17,500 bases of DNA from Trachelipus rathkii. Taxonomy: Eukaryota; Arthropoda; Malacostraca; Isopoda; Trachelipodidae. Below the pieces are notes generated by a model. That model was not told the DNA's origin and did not search any database. It saw only the letters and a program-made list of their open reading frames with translations. Below, in pieces: positions 1-8,994 of this stretch; the stretch's first letter is position 1, and each line of letters opens with the position of its first letter. The stretch covers positions 12,501 through 30,000 of the forward strand of contig JABUQX010053229.1 of NCBI GenBank assembly GCA_015478945.1. Direction: 5' to 3'. A program made the translations under genes and the position numbers.

Positions 1-1470
1 GTAGCTTCGAGAGTAGCGACGCGTGCATACCGGTCAAAAGCTTTGGATATGTCAAGCGCCACACGCAAGACTCCCCACATGATCCCAAAGGGCAGAAGAC
101 CACAAATCAGTTAGAAAGGAAAAGTATGTCACCAGTTACCTCGAACGTCGAACGGAAAATATACTGATGATCTGAAAGAAGGGATGAGACTCCAGATGAT
201 CTAGGAAATGAGAGTTTAAGAGGAGAGTTTCAAAGATCTTTTTTAGATAGATATCAAGTGAGACTATTGGGCGTAAGTTTGATAGGGATCAGAACGGCTA
301 CCTTTTTCGGTATCGGTTGAAACAAAAGCGCGACTTCCAAAGCAAACTGAGGAAGAGTACTTAGTGAGACATAGAGAGTAGAGTTGGAACAATGGACAGG
401 CTCAGCTAGAAGTAACACCCCTCAAACACGGAGGGAAGCCATCCAGCCATAGCCGATCCTGGCGTTCATTAGATCTCAGGATCTCCATGCACACGATCTG
501 TGTGATACAACGTAAGCGGCATGGAAACTGAGAGGAGAAGGATAGGAGGAGAAATGCCAGAATCGCCCAGGGAAGAATAGATAACAAAGAAAGTTGAGGA
601 CGAAGAGATTGCTTTTCAGAAGGAGCAGTTAGCACAGAACCGTCAAGAGATTGAGGGGAGGAAAGGCATGATTACAAAAGTTGTTGGAGATCGTTTTGCA
701 AGAGGCAGAAATTTTTATCAAAAGAAGAATCAATACGTTGCCGCACTTTCTTTAAATGAAGCGCGCTTAGCCTGACGAATAGTAACCTGCAACGATTCCG
801 AACAGAATGAAAATTAGTAGAAGAGTGATAAGGAAGAACGAAGAGTTTTTTCCAGTGCCCGATCAGCAATGTCTCTCTCCTGAATGAAGCGAGAACAGGC
901 TCAATCGAACCATGGATCTTTTGAGGAGATAAGATTTAGGTTGAAGAGTTGAAATGATAGCCTGCTTCATCCCACGCCGATACGGCCCCTACTCCTTTCA
1001 CCGTTACCGAAGCATCCTCCGAGTCCAAAACAGAATTCATTCCAAGAGTAGTTAGCGAAAAAGATCGTCAATGCCCCCCAATTAGCCCGATTAAAGTGAC
1101 AGAAATTACGTTTAGGGCATAGTGGAGCTGCTGGAGAAAAAGGAATAAAATTAAGAGCTATAAGATTGTGGTCAGAGTTACCAATAGGAGGAAAGATGGT
1201 GTATTTATAACGAGAGTAGTGGTGAAACATAAGTCGACGTGGTCAAGAATTGGTTAGTCGATCTGGATATGTGGTAGGTTCCATTAACAACAAATTCATC
1301 AGAATCGTTGAGAATACTGAATGTTCTAGCCTCCTCCCAACCTGCATTGCAGTGTGGAGGAACCCCTAAATAGAGGACCTCGGCATTTGGATGGGAAGAA
1401 AGTGTTATAGACCATAAAGTAGGAAAATGAGGACAGCGAAAAGGGTCCATTTGGGGAACATTCAATGAAG
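1..1470 (-). mobile_element. Non-LTR retrotransposon fragment (element B): endonuclease plus N-terminal RT, cut by the window edge
   Basis: Read on the minus strand, this is a broken endonuclease-reverse transcriptase ORF. An APE-type endonuclease piece starts near 1465 with residues HPNAEVLYLG, the usual position of the GDFN motif. It continues after a frame change to GNSDHNLIALNF at about 1180-1147, which holds the catalytic SDH triplet (1176-1168). The RT entry region follows in shifting frames: a degenerate GPDGIP-like stretch (WLDGFPP) near 430, then KIFETLL...NSHFLDHLESH near 210-260, then VALDISKAFDR at 30-65, which is RT motif A with its Asp intact. The element leaves the window there, so the YxDD box and anything downstream are not seen. 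Several stops and at least four frame changes make it a dead copy. The layout suggests the Jockey/CR1 group; the exact clade is uncertain. It lies immediately downstream of element A in the same orientation. Confidence 0.85.
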
Positions 1471-1479
1471 AAATGCGGG

Positions 1480-1954
1480 GTATGGCGACGACAAAATTTG
1501 CAAATGGGAGGAGGGTTCCGTGACATATAGTGACTTGAGGATGTTCTGGTGTGCACTGAACGAATCTGAATAATTAAGTATAGGAATGGTTCTTGGTTAA
1601 TTATTTGAAGTATTGAAAGGGGCAATCATTATAGGCCATTAATTCTGCTGTAAAAATTGAAGCATGAGGTGGGAGGGTATGGGAGAGGTTGCGGTTAGGA
1701 AAGACAGCAGATGGGATCACACTGTCACCTGTTTTTGAGCCGTCTTTGAACAATGGAGTAAATTCGTCGTGAATTACGGAATGAGACAGAAATGATGCTT
1801 TTTAATTCAGCAGGATGGCTAGACTGGGAGAGAGAGATAGAGAAGAGAAGAGGAGAGAGAGAAGAAGAGAGAGAGAGAAGAGAGAAAGAGAGAGAGAGAG
1901 AGAGGAGGAGAGAGAGAGATGAGAGAGTGGAAGGAGTGAGAGAGAGGGAGAGAC

Positions 1955-2006
<52 letters not shown>

Positions 2007-2403
2007 CAGGCCCAAGTAAATGCGTAGAGCGGGAAAGCCAAGGGTGTTGTACTCTTCGTCAAAGAGAAATGGCAGCACCTTTTTGAAAAGGGATATTAAG
2101 AGAAAATAAGGATGTTATGAATTGTGTTTGCAAATGGTCAGTAAATTAGAATTCTGAGGTATCTTCTGCAAAATCTGTGTCAGAGCGCATTGGGGTTTGG
2201 AAACGAAGATAACTTGTTGCACCAATGAATGTATCTCCCCTTCGAAGAGAGGTTTCATCACATAAGAATTCGACTTCAAGGGCACCCGGGGACAATCGGA
2301 AGGCCCACGGGGAGATAACGGATGCCCGGTTTATTGGAAGGGTTCTAACAGGTGTGTAGAGTAAAGGGGAGAGCTTGACATATACTACACAGCCATAGGT
2401 CAA
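1480..2403 (-). pseudogene. RT connector plus truncated RNase H domain of element A
   Basis: YGCVVY near 2395 followed by SPWAFRLSPGALEVEF (about 2320-2270) matches the LDYGCxVY...LGAFRxSPxxSLxxE connector found after the RT thumb in RNase H-bearing non-LTR elements. On the other side of the (GA)n tract, FKDGSKTGDSV (near 1745-1715) is the DGSK motif that carries the first RNase H catalytic Asp. ASIFTAELMA (near 1660-1630) holds the catalytic Glu, and a YSDSFSA motif near 1570 matches the third catalytic position. The C-terminal half of RNase H, with its last catalytic residue, is missing: the sequence passes into element B at about 1490-1460. The role in intact copies is removal of RNA from the RNA/DNA hybrid. 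The domain call is good; the copy is dead. Confidence 0.75.
1832..2003. repeat. (GA)n-rich purine microsatellite
   Basis: About 170 bp of nearly pure purine on the plus strand, with a perfect GA run of roughly 30 bp at 1970-2003 and imperfect GAGAGAA/GAGG units before it. It splits the RT connector from the RNase H part of element A, so it expanded within, or inserted into, that copy. The long Ser/Leu or Arg/Glu open frames across it come from translating the repeat and are not genes. Confidence 0.95.
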
Positions 2404-2619
2404 GCTTTGATCGGAGCTAGCGGCGATATAGAAGACTTAAGGGACTTGCGATCACGCCCCCAGATTGTGAGGCAAGATGACGTAAAAGGTCAAGCAGATC
2501 GGCGATGACATCTTTTCAGGAGTTTACATAGCTAGTATGTTAGTGGTCTACATAACTGATGCTAAGAATTTGACTTTGGAATTGACCAGAAATGGGTTGG
2601 ATACTCACTTATAAGTTAG

Positions 2620-3611
2620 GTTAGCTGCAAAGAAAGGTGTAGGGTTCTGTCGATTCCCTTTTTTCTTAAAAAGCACTGCTGAAGTTTGGTGGGAGATAAA
2701 TAGAAACCATTGGAGTTGCCAATTTGTGAGATGTTTTCAAAAGCTGTTGAAGTGCGCGTTCGAGGAAAAGGAAACCCGGTGCGGCCACATATAAACGACA
2801 GGCTCATTAACATAGAGAGAAAAATTGACTATCGCGGCGGGATAGAAGTAACGATGTTCATTAGAATCCCGAGAGCAATAGTAATACACCTTAAAACAAA
2901 CTAACCCTAGCGAAACTTCTTATTGAGAATAAACTAGGCGGACTAATAGAAGAGCACCGAACCTGTGTTATATGACAGAAGGCATTTAATGAAAAAAGGA
3001 AGTTGTCCACGGAAACCGAGCTAATAGAGTTTAAGGAGAATACCAGTTCTCCACGTTATGTCATAAGATTTTCAAGGCCAAACAAGACACCAAGAACCAT
3101 CCCACCAGGTGGAGAAGGCTTTCCGAATGTCAATAATCTATTTTAAACAAGAGGGCCGAGTTGAAGCGATTTCGGCGCGAAACCAAACTGTTAATTTGAA
3201 AAGGCTGGCGACTGTTCTAGGAACGGGAAAAGCGGCCCTGAAACTCTTTCATCCATTACTTTTACATGGAATACAGGTGAGCGAAATTGGTTCTTTCTTG
3301 GCTTGGTCCACCAACTTGGATCTTCCCAGGTTTGGGGATGGGAAATTACACTAAAGCTTGTATGCACAATTGAAGAAAACTAAGATTCGCATCAGATTTC
3401 TGTTATACAGGATCTCAAGCAAAAAATTCTGTATGCCGAGGGATGGATAATGACGGAACATGATGTATTCGAAAGTCATTGTCTGACCAAAGAGCAACAG
3501 TCTTGTGCTATTCCAGTACGGTTGACTACTCTGCAAAGTAAAAGACCGCTTGTAGGTAAATCTTTCCTCTCTGCCTGAAAAGTCTGGGCCAGTGGCAGTG
3601 TTAGTTCTCAA
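2620..3611 (-). pseudogene. Reverse transcriptase domain of element A ORF2, broken and catalytically dead
   Basis: The minus-strand frames give a complete but fragmented RT. FEYIMFRHYPSLGIQNFLLE near 3480-3410 matches the segment before RT motif 1. IPKPGK near 3335 is the conserved xPKPGKD motif. IDIRKAFS (3134-3111) is motif A with its Asp kept. Next comes a degraded region equivalent to the VPQGSVLSPxLF block. The YxDD box reads YVNE at 2814-2803, so both catalytic Asp are lost. After that, GNSNGFYLSPTKLQQCFLRK (about 2720-2660) matches the thumb motif xxNGFxFSPxKTxxxxFxRK. At least three frame changes and several stops separate the pieces. In intact relatives this enzyme copies the element RNA at the nicked target. 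Assignment as RT is secure; the exact edges are approximate. Confidence 0.88.
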
Positions 3612-4179
3612 ATAATTGTTTGAAAGCTTCAGATAGCGAATTAAAAACTAGGATTAGAAAAAACTAAAACCTAAGGCATCTGCAACGAGCAGGAGCGGAG
3701 ATAGTGTCAGTTATATCAGGCCCCATAGCGGAGGAACTGCGGCGAGGAGTTGTTGGAGAGGCAAGATATTTTTCTGTGTAACTTCGCACACTAAGGAAGG
3801 GGAGTTATGGAGTTAACAGTCGAAATGCTGGTTCGAAAAAAATGTTTACGTTGTTGGAGATTAATCGCCGAGATCCTCGCTGCGGGCTTGCTTTAAAATA
3901 ATCATGTTTGGGGCTGGTACGGTCCTTTTGTTATTAACCGTGTAGAGTTCTTCTTCTCTTCGTTGTGCTTTGTGCCAACTCTTGGGAAATCACCAGGGTT
4001 GCCGACCGCCTGCCTGAGGAAGATGCGGAACTGCAGCTTCCGCTGCGCGATGACAACTTGCGAAGAAGCGAAAGGCATATAACAGTCCGGAGCCGGTTAT
4101 TGAAAGGAGAATGTGGCAGACCTGAATAGAACGCATATATCCACCCATGACATTCCACGTGGGCCAGACGTGACGAATA

Positions 4180-4850
4180 TGTCTATATGAAGGACATGTA
4201 AGAACGAGCGAGACGGGAAATATACGTAATGCTAATTGGATAATGCACGATGCCGGATAAGAGTAATCAAAGCGGGGATCAGTAAAGTCGATCCAGTGAA
4301 GGAAGGGAGCAAAGAAATATCAATACAGAAGAATGTGTGTCGCCAAACGTCATAGTAGGGGAGTCCTGGTTAGCATCCCAGGAAAAGGGAGTAGAAGATA
4401 GACCTTACCGAAGTGACAGAGTCCCACCCCATATAGGCTTTGAAGTCTCCTGTATCATACCGGATAGGAGCTGCCTTAAAAGATCAGCCTAAGTCGACCT
4501 TAGTACTTCACTACGCGAAGCAATAGATCGGCAGATAGAGGTGGCTGGACGAGTGAATTAGTGCTGCACGTTGAAAGTGTAGTTTGGGGGAGGCTGAGAA
4601 TCGGGAAGAAGTATGAAAAGTATTCCTGCACCTCCTTATCATTGTCAACCCTCTTTCTATACTGAGTTAGCGGCGATTTTAATTCGGACGTTTGAAAAGA
4701 AGCTCACGATGATCATAGTGCGAAGTTCCTGTAAACGATAAGCACTTTGTAACATATGTTTTAATTAGCTTGAACAATCTTCGAAATTAGAAGCTGGTAG
4801 CTACGACAATTCCATTGAAGGAAGTGGCTTTGCTGAATTGTTATAAGGTA
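4180..4850 (-). pseudogene. APE-type endonuclease region of element A ORF2, broken
   Basis: This is the N-terminal domain of ORF2, which in intact elements nicks the target DNA to prime reverse transcription. The start is marked by HFLQWNCR (4826-4803), the conserved first strand (xILQWNxR) of Jockey-type endonucleases. Further on, GDFKAYMGWDSVTSV (4450-4407) corresponds to the GDFNAHN..WGS motif, with the Asn and His lost. A stretch around 4345-4305 containing RHTFFCIDISLL corresponds to the conserved T..SSIDL segment. No clean SDH triplet is seen near 4250-4200. Each piece lies in a different frame and stops lie between them. The domain is recognised from the order and spacing of these motifs; single motifs alone would be weak. 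Confidence 0.65.
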
Positions 4851-5421
4851 TTTATGATGATGGTGTTTTGAGAACATTGTCTCTATGTGACTAAGGAATG
4901 TTGGAGGTGGTTTCAGATGGAGAGAGAAAAGCTCGAGACGTGGATTCGACCGAGGAGGGGCAAAACATACTGGTGGTAAAGAATATCATACAACAGCGGC
5001 TTTAATGGTGTAGTAGAGTTTGGGAAGAAGTTTCAGTAGATTTGGTGAAGGGCTTTGGCCGAATGCGAGATAATTGAGCTCAACTAAGTCCCAAATTATT
5101 GTGTGGTGTTTGGTTGGCTTGGAAGAGTAAACAAAATGCTCATGTTGAATTAACGGGATGCGGTATCAGATATCTGCCCAGCAAGCAATTCAGAAATGTG
5201 GGGGATATGGAGTTTGTTTCCATGGAAATGGGAAAGAATGTTGTCACCAAAAAGGTGTTGGGGTTGCGATATTGGGTTCCAATATAGGTATTCGTTGTAT
5301 TGTGCGCAGCTGATGTTGAGATTGCAGTAGTTTCATCATGCGAGTGATTTGGAGATTGACAAATTTGATTTAAGAATGGGACCGTCTGGGTCTCTTTCTG
5401 CCTCCAACAGACCACGAACGA

Positions 5422-7100
5422 TTAGAGCGTTTCGCGCGACTTTACGTTGGACACTTTCTGATCGCCTTCTCGAAGCATTAGAAGAGAATGGCATCTTTTC
5501 CATAAGCTCCATTTGGAGCTGTTATCCATTTCATTCACTAGGGTATAGAATCCCCTGAGGAGTGCTGAGATAGGAAATTCGGAAGAAGTTATAGGAATAT
5601 TCAGAAGAGCTAGAATTATCTTGCAGACTATATGAGGGTTGGTTGGTGGGTTGTCCGATAGCTGAGATTGTTTGGATATACAATATATTGAAGCCATTGC
5701 TTTTGTCTCTCGAATAGACTTAAGGCGAGGTCTCTTCTGAGTTGCATTTTTTACGTCTTGAGTTAATGTGTTTTTGTTTAGAAATTCGGATACTTTGTAT
5801 TTTAACGAATAATCTTTAACTTGGCGATTATTCTTTTCTTTGTGTTTAGGAACATCTTTTTCAGGAATTTGAGTATTAGTGGGAGGTGTATTAAAGGACA
5901 AAGTGACAGTCCTCTTGCATAAGTTTGAAGAACCTATTGTGGAGGTAGGGGACAGTGTGTTTTTGCAGGAGATGTTTTCCAATGTTTGTGTTGGCTGAAC
6001 CAGCTTAGTTTCATTGCTAGATTGTTGAAAACTACTACTCGGGATAGGCTTGTTGATGGCTTTTTTGACGGGAGATTGGATCAAGGGCTGCTTTTGTACA
6101 ATTTGAAGAGTCGGTAGTGTAGGTAATACAGGCAGACAGGTTACAGTAACTGCCTAAGTTTCGCTGGGAATTGGGAGAGGAGTTCTGTTTGGATGGGGTT
6201 GTGTCGGTGGATCAACACTCGGAGGCATGGGGGTAGCTATAATTATGGCGTAAGATTGCCTTTGTCTAGTTGGATATTTATCATGGAGCTGGTGCATGGC
6301 ATCTACCCTACTCAACTTATGTATGGTGCATAACTCCAAAATCTCCTGTTCAAACAGGTAAGACGGGTATTTGAAGGATGAAGCACTGTGGGGCCCTCCA
6401 CAGTTTTTACAGATAGGGGTATTTTCACAGGGAGTGTGAAATAGTTCATTCTCCGCAGATTGGGAAAATGTCATCCGGTCACCTACAGTATTTTCGGGGA
6501 TGACCAAACCGTTAACATTTGAAGCAACGTCTTGGTCGAGGGATAAACGTGCGAACACTCTAACTTGTGAAACCTATTTTTACCTTTGTAGGTGGATGAG
6601 GGGTATTAAGGTTAGCAGTAAACGAGGATTTGGGGTGTCAGGCGACCCGACGAGGGGGAAATCTATAAATGTTTGTAACTGAAAATCTTTTCTGCTGGAG
6701 ATTTCTCATAACGACAGCATTATCTTCGTCTTTCTGTTCAAAAGAATAAATAGTACCTTTAGATGTTTCTTATTTCATCAGGAGCAGAAATAAGAGGAAT
6801 GTTTGCGAGAGAAGTTAAGGATGAAAAAATGAAACTTTGATTCCGGTTAGCAGCTTGTACGAGAATGGACCCATTTCTCATTAATGTGACTGGAGGGTCT
6901 TCAACTCCTAAAGCTTCTTCAAGTGCATCACTGAGAAGAATGGTTCTGTGCTCAGTAAGAGCTTTGGAGGTAGTGGATCGCAGTATGTGATATATCGGTA
7001 ATGATGTATCTGCTGGGATTTCTGTAGGGGGTGCAGCATATGGAGTAAACGAATGAGAACGACTATGACGGGGGCACCGATGTGGGATTGCCCAGACCAT
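5422..7100 (-). pseudogene. ORF1 (gag-like, RRM-like region plus CCHC zinc knuckles) of element A, broken
   Basis: In this family ORF1 encodes an RNA-binding gag-like protein that packages the retroelement transcript. The N-terminal part (7100-6759) ends in LMRNGSILVQAANRNQSF, which resembles the RRM-like region of arthropod Jockey-type gags (pattern LRDGSLLVE...QS). The frame then changes. VRTFIPRPRRCFKC at about 6556-6515 leads into a first knuckle of the form Cx2Cx4Hx4C (6526-6485) with a TAA stop (6514-6512) right after its second Cys. A second, scrambled knuckle follows. A third is seen in another frame (6411-6367), CKNCGGPHSASSFKY, whose last Cys has become Tyr. The tail (6084-5422, 220 aa without a stop) is Lys/Ser/Thr/Pro-rich and looks disordered, as is usual after the knuckles. 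No start codon can be defended beyond the Met near 7100. The domain assignment is confident; it is not functional. Confidence 0.8.
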
Positions 7101-7130
7101 TTGGGCACCTTTGATGTTTAGGGTATGCTA

Positions 7131-7672
7131 GTCGACGAATCGCTGAAATTATGCAAAGGACCCTCAGGTGCAGGAATAGGAAGTAAAGGACAGGTACCTG
7201 CTGATCTAAAAGTAGTGTAGGGACCGAAGTAGGGTCAGGCTGGGAACCTGACAGGTGGTAGTTGTTGTTGATGTTGTTAACCTCACCTTGGTTTAAACAT
7301 GTTTTTTCTTTTTATAAATTTTCCATAAAAAATTTAACCTCAAACTTCGTCTCCATGGATGATCAATTATGACCATTAAGCAAATGAAACATAAAAGTGA
7401 GTAACAAGATGGGCTGGAAAGGCGTATATTTCATAAGGAAGCGTAATCCTCTCCACAACAGGTTACAGTCCAGAGACCCACACAAACTCCCGGATCCCAC
7501 CCCGTAGTTTAGGTTGTTTACGTGGCCTTGGAAGTTCCTCCGGAACTCTACGCCGGTTTACCCCCGTATACCACGAGGCACCTTATATCTTCACGTAAAG
7601 CCCGAGATTATGCACCCAGAGTGCAGAACGGCCTACTCAGTGGTTGGACAAGCCTCAGGTTCCCTACTATCC
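7131..7672. other. Gene-free stretch; possible 5' UTR of element A
   Basis: No reading frame of interest is seen. A short GTT-rich run lies at about 7259-7280. Positions 7440-7640 are richer in G+C than the neighbours on the right, which would suit the 5' untranslated region of element A, because ORF1 starts just to the left on the minus strand. No promoter motif or element terminus can be shown. The right-hand limit is set by the first SINE-like repeat. Confidence 0.3.
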
Positions 7673-7844
7673 CTGTTCTTGAATCTAACATTTTGTGTTA
7701 GAGGATGGCTCAGTTGGTAGAGCGTCCGAGTATGTTGGTCTCAATCGCAACATGCGTTGTTTCGACCCCCGAGGAGGCAATTTTCTTTACCTTCCCACAA
7801 TAGCTCTTTATTATACAAATTTAAGCTGCGATCTATTGCAGTAT
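7673..7844 (+). repeat. tRNA-like SINE candidate, copy 1
   Basis: This repeat contains GGCTCAGTTGGTAGAGCG at 7707-7724, an excellent RNA polymerase III A box/D-arm with GCTC and GAGC pairing around the AGTTGG loop. About 40 bp later comes a B-box-like GTTTCGACCCCC (near 7759-7770). The anticodon stem does not pair and no acceptor stem closes, so it is not a working tRNA. The body ends in TTTAAGCTGCGATCTATTG. A second copy with the same order of segments lies 263 bp downstream. A tRNA-derived head followed by a short unrelated tail is the architecture of a SINE. The family is not recognised. Confidence 0.6.
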
Positions 7845-7935
7845 TTACATCAATTAAATCTTACAAAACGAGGGAAGGACAGGGTGAAAACCTGTTGATT
7901 ATCGCTTGAAGGGGGCTACGGATCGTTTTGAAAAG

Positions 7936-8099
7936 CTGTTCTTGATTACTTTTGTGTTAGCAGGATGTTTCTCAGTCGGTAAGCGTCCGAGTATGTCGGT
8001 CTCACTCGCAACATGCGTTGGTTCGACCAGAGGAGCAATTTCCTTACTCCCACAATAGTTCTTTATTTACTATACAAATTTAAGCTGCGCTCTATTGAA

Positions 8100-8103
<4 letters not shown>
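7936..8103 (+). repeat. tRNA-like SINE candidate, copy 2
   Basis: This is a diverged copy of the repeat at 7673, sharing CTGTTCTTGA, TTTTGTGTTAG, GCGTCCGAGTATG, CGCAACATGCGTTG and TTTAAGCTGCG in the same order. The A box is decayed (TTTCTCAGTCGGTAAGCG) and the B box reads GTTCGACC. Its 3' end runs straight into a long (TA)n tract, which may be a grown 3' tail. Tandem duplication of a ~263-bp segment and two separate insertions are both possible. Confidence 0.6.
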
Positions 8104-8163
<60 letters not shown>

Positions 8164-8183
8164 TATAATATCTAATATATATA

Positions 8184-8228
<45 letters not shown>
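8103..8228. repeat. (TA)n microsatellite
   Basis: Nearly pure TA dinucleotides with a few TAATA interruptions. It sits between the second SINE-like copy and the presumed left end of the foldback element at 8229. Confidence 0.97.
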
Positions 8229-8262
8229 CAAAGAATGGCTACACGTTTAATTGAGAAGTTTA

Positions 8263-8305
8263 AACGTCGTTAATCCTTATCGTTAAAAAAAAAATTAACG
8301 ACGTT
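8263..8305. repeat. Perfect 12-bp inverted repeat in the left subterminal zone
   Basis: AACGTCGTTAAT (8263-8274) and ATTAACGACGTT (8294-8305) are exact reverse complements separated by 19 bp that include an A run. This could be a transposase-binding palindrome of the surrounding element or just a hairpin. Confidence 0.85.
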
Positions 8306-8469
8306 ATCATTAAAGCGTTTATCTTTTTAAAGAATGTAACGGAAGTTTAAACGTTAATCGTTAACGTTACCCGTCTTCAATATGTAGGAATAGTAATAAT
8401 AATTGCTAATTTTCTTTTATTTGATCGCAGATATTCAAATTATTTTATAAATGAAAAATTTATCTACCT

Positions 8470-8585
8470 ATATATCTTATATATATATATTATAAATAAT
8501 ATATATATATATATATTAAAATAATATATTATATATATATATAATATATATATATAATAATAATATATATATATATTTATATATA

Positions 8586-8663
<78 letters not shown>

Positions 8664-8664
8664 G

Positions 8665-8697
<33 letters not shown>

Positions 8698-8711
8698 TAT
8701 ATATATATAAT
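8470..8711. repeat. Interrupted (TA)n microsatellite
   Basis: TA dinucleotides with frequent TAATA breaks, lying inside the presumed foldback element and absent from its right side. It explains why the palindrome is not centred between the presumed ends. The Ile/Tyr open frame across it is a repeat artefact. Confidence 0.95.
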
Positions 8712-8726
8712 AGCACAGAAAATTAA

Positions 8727-8740
8727 TGATAATAATAATA

Positions 8741-8780
<40 letters not shown>

Positions 8781-8817
8781 TATAATAATAATAATAATAA
8801 TAATAAATAATAATAAT
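8727..8817. repeat. (TAA)n microsatellite
   Basis: About 90 bp of ATA/TAA trinucleotides with two short TATA interruptions, directly after the TA tract. Confidence 0.95.
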
Positions 8818-8994
8818 TCCCCTAACAAATATTAAAAATGATATTAAGCTTATCAGGCACTTAATAATTTTGGCTTTGACCTAGCAGATACTTTTGCAGC
8901 TTGCCAAAGAATACTTCCAAAGCGTAAATACCTTAATTAATACTTAATAGTATATTATTGTAAAAATAATAGGATATACCAACTTACACTTTTA

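Larger units (their letters stand above)
1480..7130 (-). mobile_element. Near-full-length, decayed Jockey/BS-like non-LTR retrotransposon (element A)
   Basis: Read on the minus strand, the parts come in the canonical order: a gag-like ORF1 (about 7100-5420), an APE endonuclease (about 4850-4180), a reverse transcriptase (about 3610-2620), a thumb/connector (about 2600-2100) and an RNase H piece (about 1780-1480). An ORF1 with CCHC knuckles followed by EN-RT-RNase H fits the Jockey-type elements that keep RNase H, such as BS-like families; the clade name is an inference. Stops and frameshifts occur every 50-250 codons, so none of the proteins is made. The span of about 5.65 kb suits a full unit, but no poly(A) tail, terminal repeat or target duplication is visible at either edge. 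The 3' end stops inside RNase H and abuts element B. The 5' end may extend beyond 7130. Confidence 0.85.

Noticed and set aside
1725..2078. Ser/Leu-repeat and Arg/Glu-repeat open frames on both strands
   Set aside because: They translate the (GA)n microsatellite; the flanks belong to element A in other frames.
5099..5558. Two plus-strand frames of 62 and 69 codons
   Set aside because: They are antisense to the ORF1/ORF2 boundary of element A and show no family motifs.
7700..7775. Functional tRNA gene
   Set aside because: The A box and D arm are good, but no acceptor stem or five-pair anticodon stem forms and the segment is duplicated with a non-tRNA tail; a SINE-like origin fits better.
8577..8828. 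Ile/Tyr-rich frame resembling a membrane protein
   Set aside because: It is the translation of TA and TAA microsatellites.
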